DNA of 64,000 nt from Syngnathus acus (taxonomy: Eukaryota > Chordata > Actinopteri > Syngnathiformes > Syngnathidae): contig NC_051097.1 of NCBI RefSeq assembly GCF_901709675.1, forward strand, positions 345,039-409,038, read 5' to 3'. The notes below the pieces were generated by a model. It was not told the origin of the DNA and did no database searches. It saw only the letters and a list, made by a program, of their open reading frames with translations. The position numbers and the translations under genes were made by a program. How positions within the stretch are numbered: the stretch's first letter is position 1; every line of letters starts with the position of its first letter. Positions 32,118 to 44,309 of the stretch are shown here, piece by piece.

Positions 32118-33451
32118 CAGAACTGTCTCAGAAAATTTGAATATTGTGATGAAGTTCTTTATTTTCTGTAATGCAATTAAAAAAACAAAAATGTCATACA
32201 TTCTGGATTCATTACAAATCAACTGAAATATTGCAAGCCTTTTATTATTTTAATATTGCTGATTATGGTTTACAGCTTAAGAAAACTCAAATATCCTATC
32301 TCAAAATATTAGAATATTTCCTCAGACCAAGTAAAAAAAAAAGATTTATAACAGCAAAACAAAATCAAACATTTGAAAATGTCCATTGATGCATTTGGTT
32401 GGGAATCCTTTTGCACGGATTACTGCATCAATGCGGCGTAGCATTGAGGCAATCAGCCTTGGGCATTGTGGTGTTATGGATGCCCAGGATGCTTCAATAG
32501 TGGCCTTTAGCTCATTTGCATTGTTGGGTCTGGTGTCTTTCAGCTTCTTCTTCACAATGCCCCACAAATTCTCTATGGGGTTCAGGTCAGGCCAATCAAG
32601 GACAGTAATGCCATGGTCAGTACACCATTTACTGGTGGTTTTGGCACTGTGGGCAGGTGCCAGATCATGCTGGAAAATGAAATCATCATCTCCATAGAGC
32701 TTTTCAGCAGACGGAAGGATGTAGTGCTCTAAATTCTGCATTTACTCTGGACTTGATGAAACACAGTGGACCAACACCAGCAGCTGACATGGCTCCCCAA
32801 ACCATCGCTGACTGTGGGAACTTCACACTGGATTTCAATTAACTTGGATTTTACTCTTCTCCAGCCTTTTCTTCAGACTCTGGCGCCTTGACTTCCAAAA
32901 CTTGCTTTCATCTGAAAAGAGGACTTTGGACCACTCTGCAATTGTCCAGTGCTTCTTTTCCATAGCCCAAGTCAGACGCTTCTTCCGTTGTCTTGAGTTC
33001 AGAAGTGGCTTGATCATGGGAATACGGCTATTGTAGCCCATTTCCTGGACACGTCTGTGAACAGTGGCTTTTGATACCTGAACTCCAGCTTCAGTCCACT
33101 GTCTTTGAAGCTCCCCCAAATTCTGGAAGCGACTCTTCTTCACAATGCTGTTAAGGCTGCGGTCATCTCTCTTGGTTGTGCAGCATTTCCTGCCACATTT
33201 CCCCCTTCCAACAGACTTTTTGTGGATGTGCTTTGAAACTGCAGTCTGTGAACAGCTTGCTCTTTGAGAAATTTCTTTTTGTGTCTTACCCTCCTGATGG
33301 AGGGTGTCAATGATGGTCCTCTGGACAGCAGTCAGATCAGCAGTCTTCCCCATACTTGTGATTTAGTTTACTGAACCAAGCTGAGTGTTTTTCAAGGCTC
33401 AGGAAGCCCTTGCAGGTGTTTCAAGTTAATTAGACGATTCAAGTGATTAGT
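32118..33451 (-). mobile_element. Tc1-like transposon, family C, right end lost
   Basis: The left end CAGAACTGTCTCAGAAAATT follows TA (32116-32117) within a fragment of the GTCGCTCCGG MITE (32083-32115). The body encodes a transposase on the - strand. At 33452 the element is cut by a hAT-type sequence and no right terminus is found. Confidence 0.82.
32346..33353 (-). pseudogene. Tc1-like transposase, broken (family C)
   Basis: The start MGKTADLTAVQRTIIDTLHQ at 33353 leads a helix-turn-helix (KEISQRASCSQTAVSKH). The first catalytic aspartate is in VLFSDESKF. The frame is then lost between about 32740 and 32850. It resumes with FQHDLAPAHSAK (second D) and DLNPIENLWG (E), where a few residues before DLNP are missing. 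The C-terminal end RLIASMLRRIDAVIRAKGFP is complete. Family differs from those at 721 and 9260 by its KTADLT start and SALL-like wording. Confidence 0.85.
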
Positions 33452-33925
33452 TCAGGTATGGGCAAACTACGGCCCGCGGGCCACGTCCGGCCCACGGGAC
33501 CGTTTAATCCGGCCCGCCAACCCTGAATAAATTGTATTATTAAACATTTTTTTGGGTCATTTTGCCTGCAATGACTGCGTTTCCCCAGTAGATGGGGAAC
33601 CGCTCGCCTGCGCATTTACTACCGGAAGCCGTGTCAGAGATTTCGCGCGCTGAGATTTCAGATAGTTTTACGCTAAAGCCACCCACAAACCTTCCCCTGG
33701 AATCCTTCCATTAAAATGAGTCGCCCAAGGAAAAGCAAGGTGGACACTGAGTGCCGAGTGTTTAAAAAAGAGTGGCCAATTTGGTTCGACGTACGCGACG
33801 TGACGTTCAGCCACATGAACATCAACATCAACCCGTCACAGATCTAGGTAAACGGACCAACACCTCGGATCTCTCCTAAGAATTGCCACAACAAATTTTA
33901 CTCCAGACTATGACGCACTAGCAAA
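33452..33925 (+). mobile_element. hAT-type fragment related to 20214-21330
   Basis: Starts CAGGTATGGGCAAACTACGG and shares long identity with the element at 20214 (CCCGCCAACCCTGAA, GACTGCGTTTCCCCAGTAG, MSRPRKSKVDTECRVFKKEW frame at 33717). Here the transposase-like frame is open a little longer (to WFDVRDVTFSHMNI) before a stop. The right half and terminus are absent. Confidence 0.75.
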
Positions 33926-34390
33926 AAAGGGAGACCAACAACACTGTTCCCACTGAAAATGAAGGGGAGGCTCTCAAGTTTGTTGTAAAAAAATGCATTT
34001 TGAATATGATTTGTACAAATAGCAGGGATTGAAACTAGTGACCATTCTCATTTTCAAACAATGCAGGATGCTCAAGGACATTGATGCACCACTTGTTTGC
34101 GACTAATCTTAACCTGTAAAGTTCTTAAGGCTTACTTTAAGGAAGTGTTTCCCGTTTCCTCACCTCTGTTACCAGGTGTTTGTGAGTTAAAACTCTGCTC
34201 TGATTTTCAGATATCCCTCACCGTGTTGCCGTTTTGATTACTTTATTTGGATGTATGCTTTCACCGATTCTTCAAGATGATATATTTGGTCAGAATGTTT
34301 GCCGTTTGATGTGATCCTATAAAATAAACATCTTGCATTAATCTGACCTGCAGGCACTGAAGTGATGGAGACTGTTATTCATAATAACAG
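33926..34390. other. Unclassified; AATAAA present
   Basis: An AATAAA at about 34321-34326 lies in AAAATAAACATC, and a splice-acceptor-like TGATTTTCAG at 34201-34210. I looked for the missing terminal SLC27 exons here and found no matching coding sequence. It could be 3' UTR of a gene or chance. Confidence 0.3.
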
Positions 34391-34829
34391 TGTCGTATTT
34401 TATGACAATCACTGATAGCAGTTTTTTAGTGAATTTTTTTTTTTTTTTAATGCTGTTAATAAATGTATTTGTTTTCAAAAAACTTTTTTTGAATATCCAT
34501 GCTTTACTACCTACTAAAGGCCAAAACCTTTTATGCAATGACCTTTACACGTCGTTTATATTACTTCACACAAACACTACATCCATCTGCTCCTGGTTCG
34601 GCCCTCCGGTCCAAATTTAGAACCCAGTTCGGTGTGGCTCTTCTCAGCAGGTCCAGGGCCCGACCGGCCATTTTTCCGTTCGGTTTTCTTCGTATGATAA
34701 CCGCACCTTTGCATGCGGCCAAACACACCAAGGCGGGGACAGCTAAGTTGTCAGCTGTAATCTGGTTCTTTTGGTTACATCTTAGCTCGAATCGGGTCAG
34801 CTGGCAATGGTTTCAACTGCTCATCAGTC

Positions 34830-34864
<35 letters not shown>

Positions 34865-35900
34865 TGTGCTGGACACATGCATATAGCTTTCTTTTTGTGG
34901 CAATTGGACTGCCACCACAACTTTTTTTGCTGGCAAATCTTCTTCAGTCACTTTTCAATAATCTCCTGATTGTTTACAGCAAAAATGTTTACAATTTTGA
35001 AGAAAGAAAAAAAAGAAAAACTTCAAAAATGTTCAGCTTCTTCTAAGTCAGCCGGCCTCAGAGGTCTCACTCAAGGCTGTCGACAGTTCCCTTTATCGAG
35101 ACAGCTGTTTCCTCTTTTTCCTCTCTCAAAGATTCTGATAACCCACTCACTTCCCCAAAAAGAAAAGAAAGGATCAACAAAACAGCTGCCAATAGATTAA
35201 TCAAAATTCTTGTTGTCTCAACTTTATATAACCTAATCTCTCTTATTTTCCTGTGCAAATACTTGTATAGTCTTGACACAGCCAATCAACTAGTTCTCCT
35301 GACTTTAGGATTGAAATGTTATTTCATAATTTTGCTTCATCCAATTTCAGACAGAATGCTCTCTGTCTTAAAAAAGGAAAAAAAAAAAAAATTTCTATTA
35401 GGGCTAGACCCTAAACGAGTGTGGACCAGTTCCTGTAAACAACTAATCCCTCCACTTTTTTTTTTTCTTCCATTTTGCAGTGCAAACCAGACAAACTACA
35501 GTCTAGCAAATTCTTCAGTGCACCATTATAGCCAATTTTATCTTACAACACATAACACCGACAGACAACATACAAACACACAAGCAACGCAGCGCAAATG
35601 TCATCTTCTCCCCGCTTCAAACACCCTGTGGGAAACACAGACTGTCCCCTTAACATTCTCCCCGAGCACACTCAGCCCCCACCGGGCAAACGGCCTGCTC
35701 TGCTCTTCCTCTTTAGCTTTTTTCTTTTTTCTTCATTCTCCTCAAAAAGCGCACACTATACAGCGAGGCGCCGCTCCCACGCCAGCTTCACAAGCCGCCT
35801 CCAAAAAGTAGTTGTAGGTTCGAGCTGTCTCCTTTCGAAGCCTTTCCGTGTGCACTCGGAATAGGGACGATACAGCTCTTAGTTACTCAACGGCGCCTTT
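34391..35900. other. Unclassified, possibly internal part of an LTR retroelement
   Basis: Frames are short and domain-free. A TG tract sits at 34832-34861. If the primer-site-like sequence near 36400 is real, this stretch would be downstream of it on the - strand, but no gag or pol motif is readable. No annotation beyond this is justified. Confidence 0.3.
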
Positions 35901-36394
35901 TGCGTCGCCTCTACTCAGAACACCAATTCGAGAACTCCCGCCTCGCTAATTGATGCTCTCAACGGCGGGATGCACTTTCTGCGTTTCAATGTACCGCCAC
36001 GCAAGAAACGTGCCCATGTACCGACCCCTCTAGCTTTCGTAAGTTCTGCCGAATACTCTGCGTAAAACATTACCGTTACTTTTAGTACTACATACAAAGT
36101 ACAAGTCGAGAAGGAGATCATCCTTATTCATACTTAAAGCAACGTGCTGAGGGGTAACGGTCACCGTTTACTATGACACAAAACAGTTCTAATCCTCCCG
36201 TGCTACTAAAGGTTCTTTTCTAGGAAACTCTATTCCTAGAGACTGTTCTTATGTCACTCAAGGCCGTTCTGACATTTGTTTGTATCAGTGAGCGGAATTA
36301 TGACAGTTCCTGGGAAGAAAAAACTGAAAAAACTCCACACAGGTTCGTTTTGGAGCTGCGAGTAAATATTTATTAGTAAATCTTAAATCACAAC

Positions 36395-36420
36395 CCCCCT
36401 CAACTCGTTGGGCGCCAAAA
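36395..36420 (-). promoter_or_regulatory. tRNA-Lys-type primer-binding-site-like sequence
   Basis: On the - strand TGGCGCCCAACGAG lies just after a TTTGACA that could be an LTR end. TGGCGCCCAACG matches the site complementary to the 3' end of tRNA-Lys(1,2). No second LTR was found, so this is only a candidate retroelement or endogenous retrovirus leader. Confidence 0.4.
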
Positions 36421-37035
36421 TGTCAAACGCGCACTTTTTATCAAAGTGCCACCGGCTTCCCATCAAAGGGTTCGACAAGCCGGGGTGAAGGGACTCGTCC
36501 GTATCTAACCACCCGAGTTAAATTAATTCTACCAGAATCAATCTAATTTCTATATGACGCCAATCCCTCTCAAGTCATCCGACGCGCGAGCCGAGTAACT
36601 CAATTCGAGGCGAGTCGTCGAAATGACCGCGCCATAATGATGGCTCCCTTCGGTTGTTTGATGCTTTTGTTATGTTACGGATATTTTTAGATGTCTTTGT
36701 TAAGACCTCAAGGATTCGTTAATTTACTAGAGCGGCCTCGCCCTAGCTGAGCTCAAGACTTTGAACCAGATCTGACAATTCCTGATGTTAAGGATTAAAG
36801 CTGTCTTCACTTTAAAAAGAATTGAACGGATTTAAAGAATGACTATGATAGGGAAATAGACATTTTAAAGTTGTAATTACCGCATATAAAACCATGCTCA
36901 ACATAGTTAATACGAAATAATCGATAACCGAATTAAGGCTTAAGAAGAGATTTAATGAATAAGCAAGAAAAAGAATTACAAGTCGAAAAAACAAAAAAAC
37001 AAGACTCACCCACTCGGAACAAAAGAGGAGACTAA
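36421..37035 (-). other. Candidate LTR part of an ancient LTR retroelement
   Basis: Upstream (on the - strand) of the primer-site-like sequence. It has no coding content. If the LTR interpretation holds, the sequence resumes beyond the Rex1 insertion at about 40240-41000, where a TATA-like CTATAAATATG (- strand, about 40598-40608) could be its promoter. Low confidence. Confidence 0.3.
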
Positions 37036-37299
37036 AGGTCTAAAATCCTATTTGACTTAGACTTAGACTTAGACTTAGACAGAACTTTATTGTCATTTTG
37101 TCAACACTAGGTGTGTACAGAACGAAATTTCGTTGCATACGGCTTTCAGCAATGTAGAGGTATTTCGGCTGGTTAAAAAAAGTGACATTCTATATAAAAA
37201 TATGAGATAAGATAATTATAAAGTACAAAGTGCAGCAGTGATAAAGTATGTGAACAGTGCAGGAGACAAAAACAGTATTTACAAGTGTGCAGAGGAATG

Positions 37300-38802
37300 C
37301 TACGTTTGAATGTTCAGCAGTCTGACGACAGCAGGGAAAAAACTATTGCAGAACCTGGTGGACCTGCAGCGGATGCTGCGAAACCTCTTCCCAGAGGGCA
37401 GCAGGGAGAACAGTCCATGGTGGGGGTGTGATGGGTCACTGATAATATTTCGGGCTCGGGACACGCAGCGCTGGGATGACAAGTCCTGAATGGAGGGAAG
37501 AGGAGCCCCGATGATCCTCTCTGCTGTCCTCACCACTCTCCTCAGGTTCTTCCAATCGGAGGCGCTGCAACCTCCACACCACACCGAGAGACAGCTTGTC
37601 AGAATGCTCTCTATGGTGCTTCGGTAGAACGTCCTCATGATGGGTGGGGGCAGGTGGGCTCTCCTCATCCTCCGCAGGAAGTACAAGCGCTTCTGTGCCC
37701 TCTTGACCAGTGTTGTGGTGTTCACAGTCCAGGTGAGGTCGTCTGTGATGTGGACTCCCAGGAATTTAGTGCTGCTGACCACCTCCACAGCTGAGCTGTT
37801 GATGATCAGTGGAGCGTGGTGAGGCTGGTTCTTCCTGAAGTCGACGATGATCTCCTTCGTCTTCTCCACATTCAGGATCAGGCTATTTTCTCTGCACCAG
37901 CCCACCAACTGCTCCACCTCCTCTCTGTAGTCCAGGTCGTTGTTGTCCCTGATGAGGCCCACCACCGTTGTGTCGTCTGCAAACTTCACGATGTGATTGG
38001 TGGTGAACCTGGGGGCGCAGTCGTGTGTCATCAGGGTGAAAAGCAGGGGGCTCAGGACGCAGCCCTGAGGGGAGCCTGTGCTGAGGGTGATGACATCGGA
38101 GGTGTTCTGTCCGACCCGGACTGACTGAGGTCTGTTGGTGAGGAAGTCTAGCAGCCAGTTCCGAAGGGGGGTGCTGAAGCCCAGGTGTTCCAGTTTTTCC
38201 ACCAGATGTTGTGGAATGATGGTATTAAACGCTGAGCTGAAGTCCAGGAACAGCAACCGCACGTGGGTGTTCCTCTCCTCCAGGTGAGCCAGGCTCAGGT
38301 GAAGAACGGAGGAGATGGCATCCTCAGTGGAGCGGTTCTGCCGGTAGGCAAACTGGAACGGATCGAATGTTGGGGGGAGTCTGGAGACGATGTGATCTTT
38401 GAGCAGCCTTTCGAAGCACTTCATCATGATGGGAGTCAGTGCCACAGGTCTGTAGTCATTCCATGAGGTGATTTGAGGTTTCTTCGGCACCGGAATGATG
38501 GAGGCAGCCTTGAAGCACACTGGCACTTTGGCTTGGTCCAGCGAGATGTTAAAAATGTCTGTGATGACACCAGCCAGCTGGCCTGCACATTCCTTGAACA
38601 CCCGCCCAGGTATGTTGTCGGGGCCTGGGGCCTTACGTGGGTTGACTCTTCTCAGAGTCTTCCACACGTCGGCTGAGTCAAGGCAGAGGACCTCCTCTTC
38701 CTGGTGGGGAACAGTTTTAACTGCCGGAGTGCTGTTTAGTGCCTCAAAACGCCCAAAGAAGTTATTTAGACCATTTAGGAAGTCAGCATCAACCTCACCC
38801 AC
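37300..38802 (-). CDS. Rex1 reverse transcriptase, open frame
   Basis: The RT begins in the linker ([20 protein letters not shown]) and shows [20 protein letters not shown], then [37 protein letters not shown] (first D), [16 protein letters not shown] and [12 protein letters not shown] (FADD). The C-terminal [19 protein letters not shown] is typical of Rex1. The FSSAFNT residues match the region used historically to amplify Rex1 by PCR. The upstream half of the same protein is in another frame (see the frameshift at 38804-38810). There are no internal stops. Confidence 0.9.
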   Translation of the reverse strand: MGEVDADFLNGLNNFFGRFEALNSTPAVKTVPHQEEEVLCLDSADVWKTLRRVNPRKAPGPDNIPGRVFKECAGQLAGVITDIFNISLDQAKVPVCFKAASIIPVPKKPQITSWNDYRPVALTPIMMKCFERLLKDHIVSRLPPTFDPFQFAYRQNRSTEDAISSVLHLSLAHLEERNTHVRLLFLDFSSAFNTIIPQHLVEKLEHLGFSTPLRNWLLDFLTNRPQSVRVGQNTSDVITLSTGSPQGCVLSPLLFTLMTHDCAPRFTTNHIVKFADDTTVVGLIRDNNDLDYREEVEQLVGWCRENSLILNVEKTKEIIVDFRKNQPHHAPLIINSSAVEVVSSTKFLGVHITDDLTWTVNTTTLVKRAQKRLYFLRRMRRAHLPPPIMRTFYRSTIESILTSCLSVWCGGCSASDWKNLRRVVRTAERIIGAPLPSIQDLSSQRCVSRARNIISDPSHPHHGLFSLLPSGKRFRSIRCRSTRFCNSFFPAVVRLLNIQT

Positions 38803-40150
38803 CGGGGGGGAGGGTGAGTTGTAGTCCGTGATCCCGTATGCCTTGCCACATACTCCTGGTGTTATTGGCGTCGTGGAAAAAATCCTGAATTTTCCGACTG
38901 TGGCTTCGCTTCGCTAGCCTGATGGCACGGTTCAAGTTGGCTCTCGCTGTCCTCAGTGCCTCCTTGTCGCCAGACTTGAAGGCTGAGTTCCGTGCTCGCA
39001 GCGTATGACGTACATCCTCAGTCATCCAGGGTCGTTGGTTGGCTCGGGTGATGATGTTCTTAGTGGTGCTGACGTCCTCGGAGCATTTGTTGATGTAGGC
39101 TGACACAGTCATGGCGTACTCATCAATGTTGATCTGATTGTCATATGTTGCTGCTGATTTGAACATGTCCCAGTCAGAGCACTCAAAGCAGTCCTGGAGT
39201 GCCTCCATGGCCCCCTCAGACCACACCCTCACCTGCTTCACTGTGGGTTTTGCTCTGATCAGCAGGGGCCTGTATGCAGGGGTTAGCATAACAGATAGGT
39301 GGTCTGAAGAGCCGAGGTGGGGGCGGGGGGCTGCTCTGAATGCATCCTTTATATTGGTGTAAACCAAGTCCAGAGTGTTCTCTCCCCGAGTTGGAAAATC
39401 CACGTGTTGGTAAAAATGAGGGAGAATAGTCTTCATGCTAGCCTGGTTGAAGTCCCCAGCAATGATGAAAACCCCCTCTGTGTGCGTGGATTGCAGCTCA
39501 CTAATTGTCCGGTAGAGAACCCTCATGGCCTCTTTAGTGTTAGCGCTAGGAGGCACGTACACAGCCGTGATGCTAACAACAGTAAACTCCCTGGGCAGGT
39601 AGAAGGGTCTGCAGTTCACAGTCAAAAGCTCGATGTCCGAAGAGCAGAAGCTGGCGACAGATCTAGCATTTTTGCACCAGTTGTTGTTGATGTAGACACA
39701 CAGCCCACCTCCTCGGGATTTACCGCTTAGCTCGCTGTTTCTGTCGGCGCGGAATGTAGCGAGCCCCTCCAGGCTAACGGCGTTGTCCGGCATTGATGAG
39801 TTCAGCCATGTCTCCGTCAGGATGAGAGCGCAGCAGTTTCTAACTTCCCTCTTTGAAGAGAGTTCCAGTTTTAGATGGTCCATTTTATTATCCAGCGAGC
39901 GGACGTTGGAGAGGAAGATGGATGGAAGCGGCGGTTTGTAGGGGTTAGCTCTCAGCTTAGCCGTTAGCCCACCTCGACAGCCGCGCTTTCGCCGCCGGTC
40001 ACACCGCCTACGCTTACTCCTCCTCCGGCGTGTGCTGCCCGGCGAGCCCGCTGCGTCGTGAGCTCCTGGGGCTAGCGCCCTGAGCACTCCGAGGCTACGC
40101 AAACAGACTAGGGTAGTTGTGGCTACGTGTCCGAAAACACTCGATGACCG
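38795..40150 (-). CDS. Rex1 apurinic-type endonuclease half, open frame
   Basis: The protein includes [36 protein letters not shown] (E of the endonuclease), [52 protein letters not shown] (GDFN) and [12 protein letters not shown] (SDH). These are the APE-type endonuclease motifs that nick target DNA. It ends LQLTLPPGG-stop at a run of seven C's (38804-38810 on +); removing or adding one base would join it to the RT frame. The true start is not resolved; the frame stays open to 40306. Confidence 0.88.
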   Translation of the reverse strand, partial: RSSSVFGHVATTTLVCLRSLGVLRALAPGAHDAAGSPGSTRRRRSKRRRCDRRRKRGCRGGLTAKLRANPYKPPLPSIFLSNVRSLDNKMDHLKLELSSKREVRNCCALILTETWLNSSMPDNAVSLEGLATFRADRNSELSGKSRGGGLCVYINNNWCKNARSVASFCSSDIELLTVNCRPFYLPREFTVVSITAVYVPPSANTKEAMRVLYRTISELQSTHTEGVFIIAGDFNQASMKTILPHFYQHVDFPTRGENTLDLVYTNIKDAFRAAPRPHLGSSDHLSVMLTPAYRPLLIRAKPTVKQVRVWSEGAMEALQDCFECSDWDMFKSAATYDNQINIDEYAMTVSAYINKCSEDVSTTKNIITRANQRPWMTEDVRHTLRARNSAFKSGDKEALRTARANLNRAIRLAKRSHSRKIQDFFHDANNTRSMWQGIRDHGLQLTLPPGG

Positions 40151-40240
40151 TACCTCCAGCAGGCGCTGGCGATCATACGCTAATCTACTGGATGGATAAA
40201 CTAAACTTTGAGTTGTTTGTAGTGTCCTAGGCGACATATT

Positions 40241-41328
40241 TTGTGAATATCCTATATATATATATTTGGTTGAACAAGTCGAGTGATCGGCTCTCCTTTG
40301 TTCCAAAATCCGAATTCTGTTTAAAAAAGAGGAAAGGTCTGGCCGTGAGGAGCATAGCCAAAAAAGTAAAATTGGCGTCTTCCCCTTTCTGCCCGGACCG
40401 GCTGTCTCCTCTGCCTTCCTCGAAGCTTAAAATTTGACAAAGTCCAATTCGAAGACTCTGGAAATTCATCTTAGTAGATTTTGGTTCAATCTCAAAAAGA
40501 ATGAAAAATCCATCTTCGTTCTTTTACTCCGGGCAGCGTCACGGCCCTCGCCCTGACTAGGAAGAAGCGCGCCCGCTCTGTGTCCGGGCAACATATTTAT
40601 AGGCTTCTGGCATTACCTCATCGTAATATGTAGGTGAAAGGTCAGAATCCCTGCACCACTGGTTGTCTTGGCAACCTTGCTTCAAGCAGCAACCACTGCG
40701 CCTGACAGCAGTCCGTCACCGGATGCAGATGTTTCCTGTTTTGCTCGTTCTTTCTTTCACTATTAGCCCTTAATGTCTCCTATCAACTTAATACATTCAG
40801 GTATGGATGGAACACCAATGTTAAATACAGGTTGGACAAAACATAGCAACATGAATCACATACGTATATCTTGTCTAATAAAGATCAATCTCAACACATA
40901 ATAGTACTTAACACAATAATGGGTTCCTCCAACTTAAACACATATATTGATATTGCTCAAGCTGTTACATCTTAAAATTATGGCATAGCAAACTCATATT
41001 CCAAAATTGTGCGTTGCTACGTGTTTGAACAGGTCGGGTCCTCCCAATTGCTAACAATTTAATTTATTAGATTTGTTCATTTCCATCAGGTCACCCCTAT
41101 GCCAAGCTTTAACACCATCTCCTGGTGAAAATTTGGAACAACTACATGTTTTGGGATAGCCAATGTGCCTGGGCCAAATTCAATACCTAATTTTACACCA
41201 TCTTGTACCACCATGCCACTTGACAAAGCCAAATAACAAAACCTGTTTTTAGGCCCACACATTTGTTTAACAAAGAGGAGCGCTTTCTTGCTACGGTAAA
41301 ATAATAATTTTAATCAACAATACAAAGT
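40241..41328 (-). other. Non-coding; TATA-like motif, candidate LTR U3-R
   Basis: No coding sequence. On the - strand CTATAAATATG at about 40598-40608 is followed by a GC-rich start region. This could be the promoter of the retroelement proposed at 36421. A CA-rich AT tract covers 40800-41000. Confidence 0.3.
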
Positions 41329-41666
41329 AGGCCCACTGGTTAGCACATCCGCCTCACAGGTCAGAGGGTACAGGTTTGATTCCAGCTCCGGCCCTCCCTG
41401 TGTGGAGTTTGCATGTTCTCCCCGTGCCTGCGTGGGTTTTCTCCGGGGACTCCGGTTTCCTCCCACATTCCAAATACATGCATGGTAGGCTGACTGAGCA
41501 CTCCAAATTGCCCATAGGTATGAGTACTCGTGTATATGGTTATTTGTCTCTGTGTGCCATGCGATTGGCTGGCAATTGGTTCAGGGTGTCCCCCGCCGAC
41601 TGCCCGATGACTGCTGGGATAGGCTCCAGCATGCCCACGACCCCCGTGGGGACAAACGGTATAGAG
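41329..41666 (+). mobile_element. tRNA-derived SINE, split by a hAT MITE
   Basis: The head CCACTGGTTAGCACATCCGC (A-box region) and GGTTTGATTCC (B box) are followed by the family body down to GGGGACAAACGGTATAGAG. The tail resumes at 42051 (GTATAGAGGATG then GGATGGACGG to about 42085), because a MITE lies between. Confidence 0.88.
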
Positions 41667-42050
41667 CAGGGGTGCCCAAACTTTTTCAGCTCGCGAGCTA
41701 CTTTTGAAATGACCAAGTCACAAAGATCTACCCACTAAAAAAAATTATATATACGTATATGTCATCGTGAAAAAAAAGTCCTACTCCCATTCCCTATGAA
41801 AGTGATACTTCTTACTTTGGCCAGCTGCCCCACTCATTTTTATACCCTTTCTTAAGTTTAAGAGAAAAAACAGGGTTCTGACAATTGGAGGGAACTCGCG
41901 AGCTAGCGTGTTTGTGTTGTGTTGTTAGCGCTGTTGTTTGTACACGCGTCAAGTGCGAAAAAAAATAAAAACATTTTAATATCACGCGATCGACCAATAG
42001 TGGCTTGGCGATCGACCGGTCGATCGCGATCGACGTATTGGGCAACCCTG
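41667..42050. mobile_element. hAT-type MITE inserted in a SINE
   Basis: Ends CAGGGGTGCCCAAACTTTTT and GTATTGGGCAACCCTG are imperfect inverses. Perfect 8-bp duplications GTATAGAG (41659-41666 and 42051-42058) flank it. GATCGATCGCGATCGAC-type palindromes lie near the right end. No coding capacity in 384 bp. Confidence 0.95.
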
Positions 42051-42085
42051 GTATAGAGGATGTATGGATGGACGGACGGACGGAT

Positions 42086-42385
42086 ACAAAGTACGTACTA
42101 TATAGTAGGACAGATTGTGACTCACGCATGTTTCACTGCGCCTCTGACTGAGCCGCTGTGGCTTCTTCTGAAGTCCTAACATAATGTACTGTGAAAAAAT
42201 TCTGTGAAGCGACGAGGCCGTGACAGGTGAATCGTGATATAGCGAGGAATTACTGTATTGCCTGATGTAAAAAAGGCAGCGTTTTATTGGGCAAGGACGC
42301 GTTTGGGGTTTTACTATAAATATGTGATAAAAATAAAAAATATTTTGTTGAAAATGTTATTAGATAATATAGCCTAAAATACGAA
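42086..42385. other. Unclassified, with end of a CAGTAATCCCTCG-type MITE
   Basis: GATATAGCGAGGAATTACTG at about 42236-42255 resembles the terminus of the MITE at 3281-5259. The rest is unclassified. Confidence 0.45.
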
Positions 42386-42439
42386 TACATGTTTTTTTTC
42401 CATTAGTTCATAAACTAAATAGTGTATATATATAGAGAG

Positions 42440-42600
42440 AGATGCAAATGGTTGTTTGTCTCTGTGTGCACTGCGATTGGCTGGCAACCAGTTCAGGGTG
42501 TCCCCTGCCTACTGCCCGATGACGCCTGGGATAGGCTCCAGCACACCCGCGACCCCCGTGGGGACTAAGCGGTTCAGAAAATGGATGGGTGGATGGATAT
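42440..42600 (+). repeat. tRNA-SINE 3' half
   Basis: Contains CTGCGATTGGCTGGCAACCA, GGGATAGGCTCCAGCACACC and the tail ACTAAGCGGTTCAGAAAATG followed by GGATGG units and TA microsatellite. The head is missing. The flanks (42389-42425 and 42638-42674) both carry TTCATAAACTAAATA, a probable pre-existing repeated segment or an unusual duplication. Confidence 0.8.
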
Positions 42601-42684
42601 ATATATATATGGAGAGAGAGAGAGAGAGAATACAAATACATGTTTTTTCCATTAGTTCATAAACTAAATATATATATACATATA

Positions 42685-44309
42685 CAGTGCCTTGCGAAAG
42701 TATTCGGCCCCCTTGAACTTTTCAACATTTCGCCACATTTCAGGCTTCAAACATAAAGATATAAAATTTTAATTTTTTGTCAAGAATCAACAACAAGTGG
42801 GACACAATCGTGAAGTGGAACGAAATTTATTGGATAATTTAAACTTTTTTAACAAATAAAAAACTGAAAAGTGGGGCGTGCAATATTATTCGGCCCCCTT
42901 GAGCTAATACTTTGTAGCGCCACCTTTTGCTGCAATTACAGCTGCAAGTCGCTTGGGGTATGACTCTATCAGTTTTGCACATCGAGAGACTGGAATTCTT
43001 GCCCATTCTTCCTTGCAAAACAGCTCGAGCTCAGTGAGGTTGGATGGAGAGCGTTTGTGAACAGCAGTCTTCAGCTCTTTCCACAGATTCTCGATTGGAT
43101 TCAGGTCTGGACTTTGACTTGGCCATTCTAACACCTGGATACGTCTATTTGTGAACCATTCCATTGTAGATTTGGCTTTATGTTTTGGATCATTGTCCTG
43201 TTGGAAGATAAATCTCCGTCCCAGTCTCAGGTCTTTTGCAGACTCCAACAGGTTTTCTTCCAGAATGGTCCTGTATTTGGCTCCATCCATCTTCCCATCA
43301 ATTTTAGCCATCTTCCCTGTCCCTGCTGAAGAAAAGCAGGCCCAAACCATGATGCTGCCACCACCATGTTTGACAGTGGGGATGGTGTGTTCAGGGTGAT
43401 GAGCTGTGTTGCTTTTACGCCAAACATATCGCTTTGCATTGTGGCCAAAAAGTTCGAATTTGGTTTCATCTGACCAGAGCACCTTCTTCCACATGTTTGG
43501 TGTGTCTCCCAGGTGGCTTGTGGCAAACTTTAAACGAGTTTTTATGGATATCTTTGAGAAATGGCTTTTTTCTTGCCACTCTTCCATGAAGGGCAGATTT
43601 GTGCAGTGCACGACTGATTGTTGTCCTATGGACAGACTCTCCCACCTCAGCTGTAGTTATCTGCAGTTCATCCAGAGTGATCATGGGCCTTTTGGCTGCA
43701 TCTCTGATCAGTCTTCTCCTTGTTTGAGATGAAAGTTTGGAGGGACGGCCGGGTCTTGGTAGATTTGCAGTGGTCTGATACTCCTTCCATTTCAATATAA
43801 TTGCTTGCACAGTGCTCCTTGAGATGTTTAAAGCTTGGGAAATCTTTTTGTATCAAAATCCGGCTTTAAACTTCTCCACAACAGTATCTCGGACCTGCCT
43901 GGTGTGTTCCTTTGTCTTCATGGTACTCTCTGCGCTTTAAACAGAACCCTGAGACTATCAAAGAGCAGGTGCATTTATACGGAGACTTGATTCCACACAG
44001 GGGCATTCTATTTATCATCATCAGTCATTTAGGACAACATTGGATCATTCAAAGATCCTCACTGAACTTCAGGAGTGAGTTTGCTGCACTGAAAGTAAAG
44101 GGGCCGAATAATATTGCACGCCCCACTTTTCAGTTTTTTATTTGTTAAAAAAGTTTAAATTATCCAATAAATTTCGTTCCACTTCACGATTGTGTCCCAC
44201 TTGTTGTTGATTCTTGACAAAAAATTTAAATTTTATATCTTTATGTTTGAAGCATAAAATGTGGCGAAATGTTGAAAGGTTCAAGTGGGCCGAATACTTT
44301 CGCAAGGCA

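Larger units (their letters stand above)
37053..40240 (-). mobile_element. Rex1-type LINE, near full length, copy 2
   Basis: The 3' end is at the left, with a GACTTAGACTTAGACTTAGA tail (37058-37080), followed by RT (37300-38802) and endonuclease (38795-40306) frames. Both Rex1 ORF2 domains are present. It probably interrupts the candidate LTR element. Confidence 0.9.

Noticed and set aside
33926-34390. Possible terminal exon or 3' UTR of the SLC27-like gene
   Set aside because: An acceptor-like TTTTCAG and an AATAAA are present, but none of the expected C-terminal residues can be read in any frame.
38263-39730. Several forward frames over the Rex1 element
   Set aside because: They are antisense shadows of the - strand endonuclease and RT frames.
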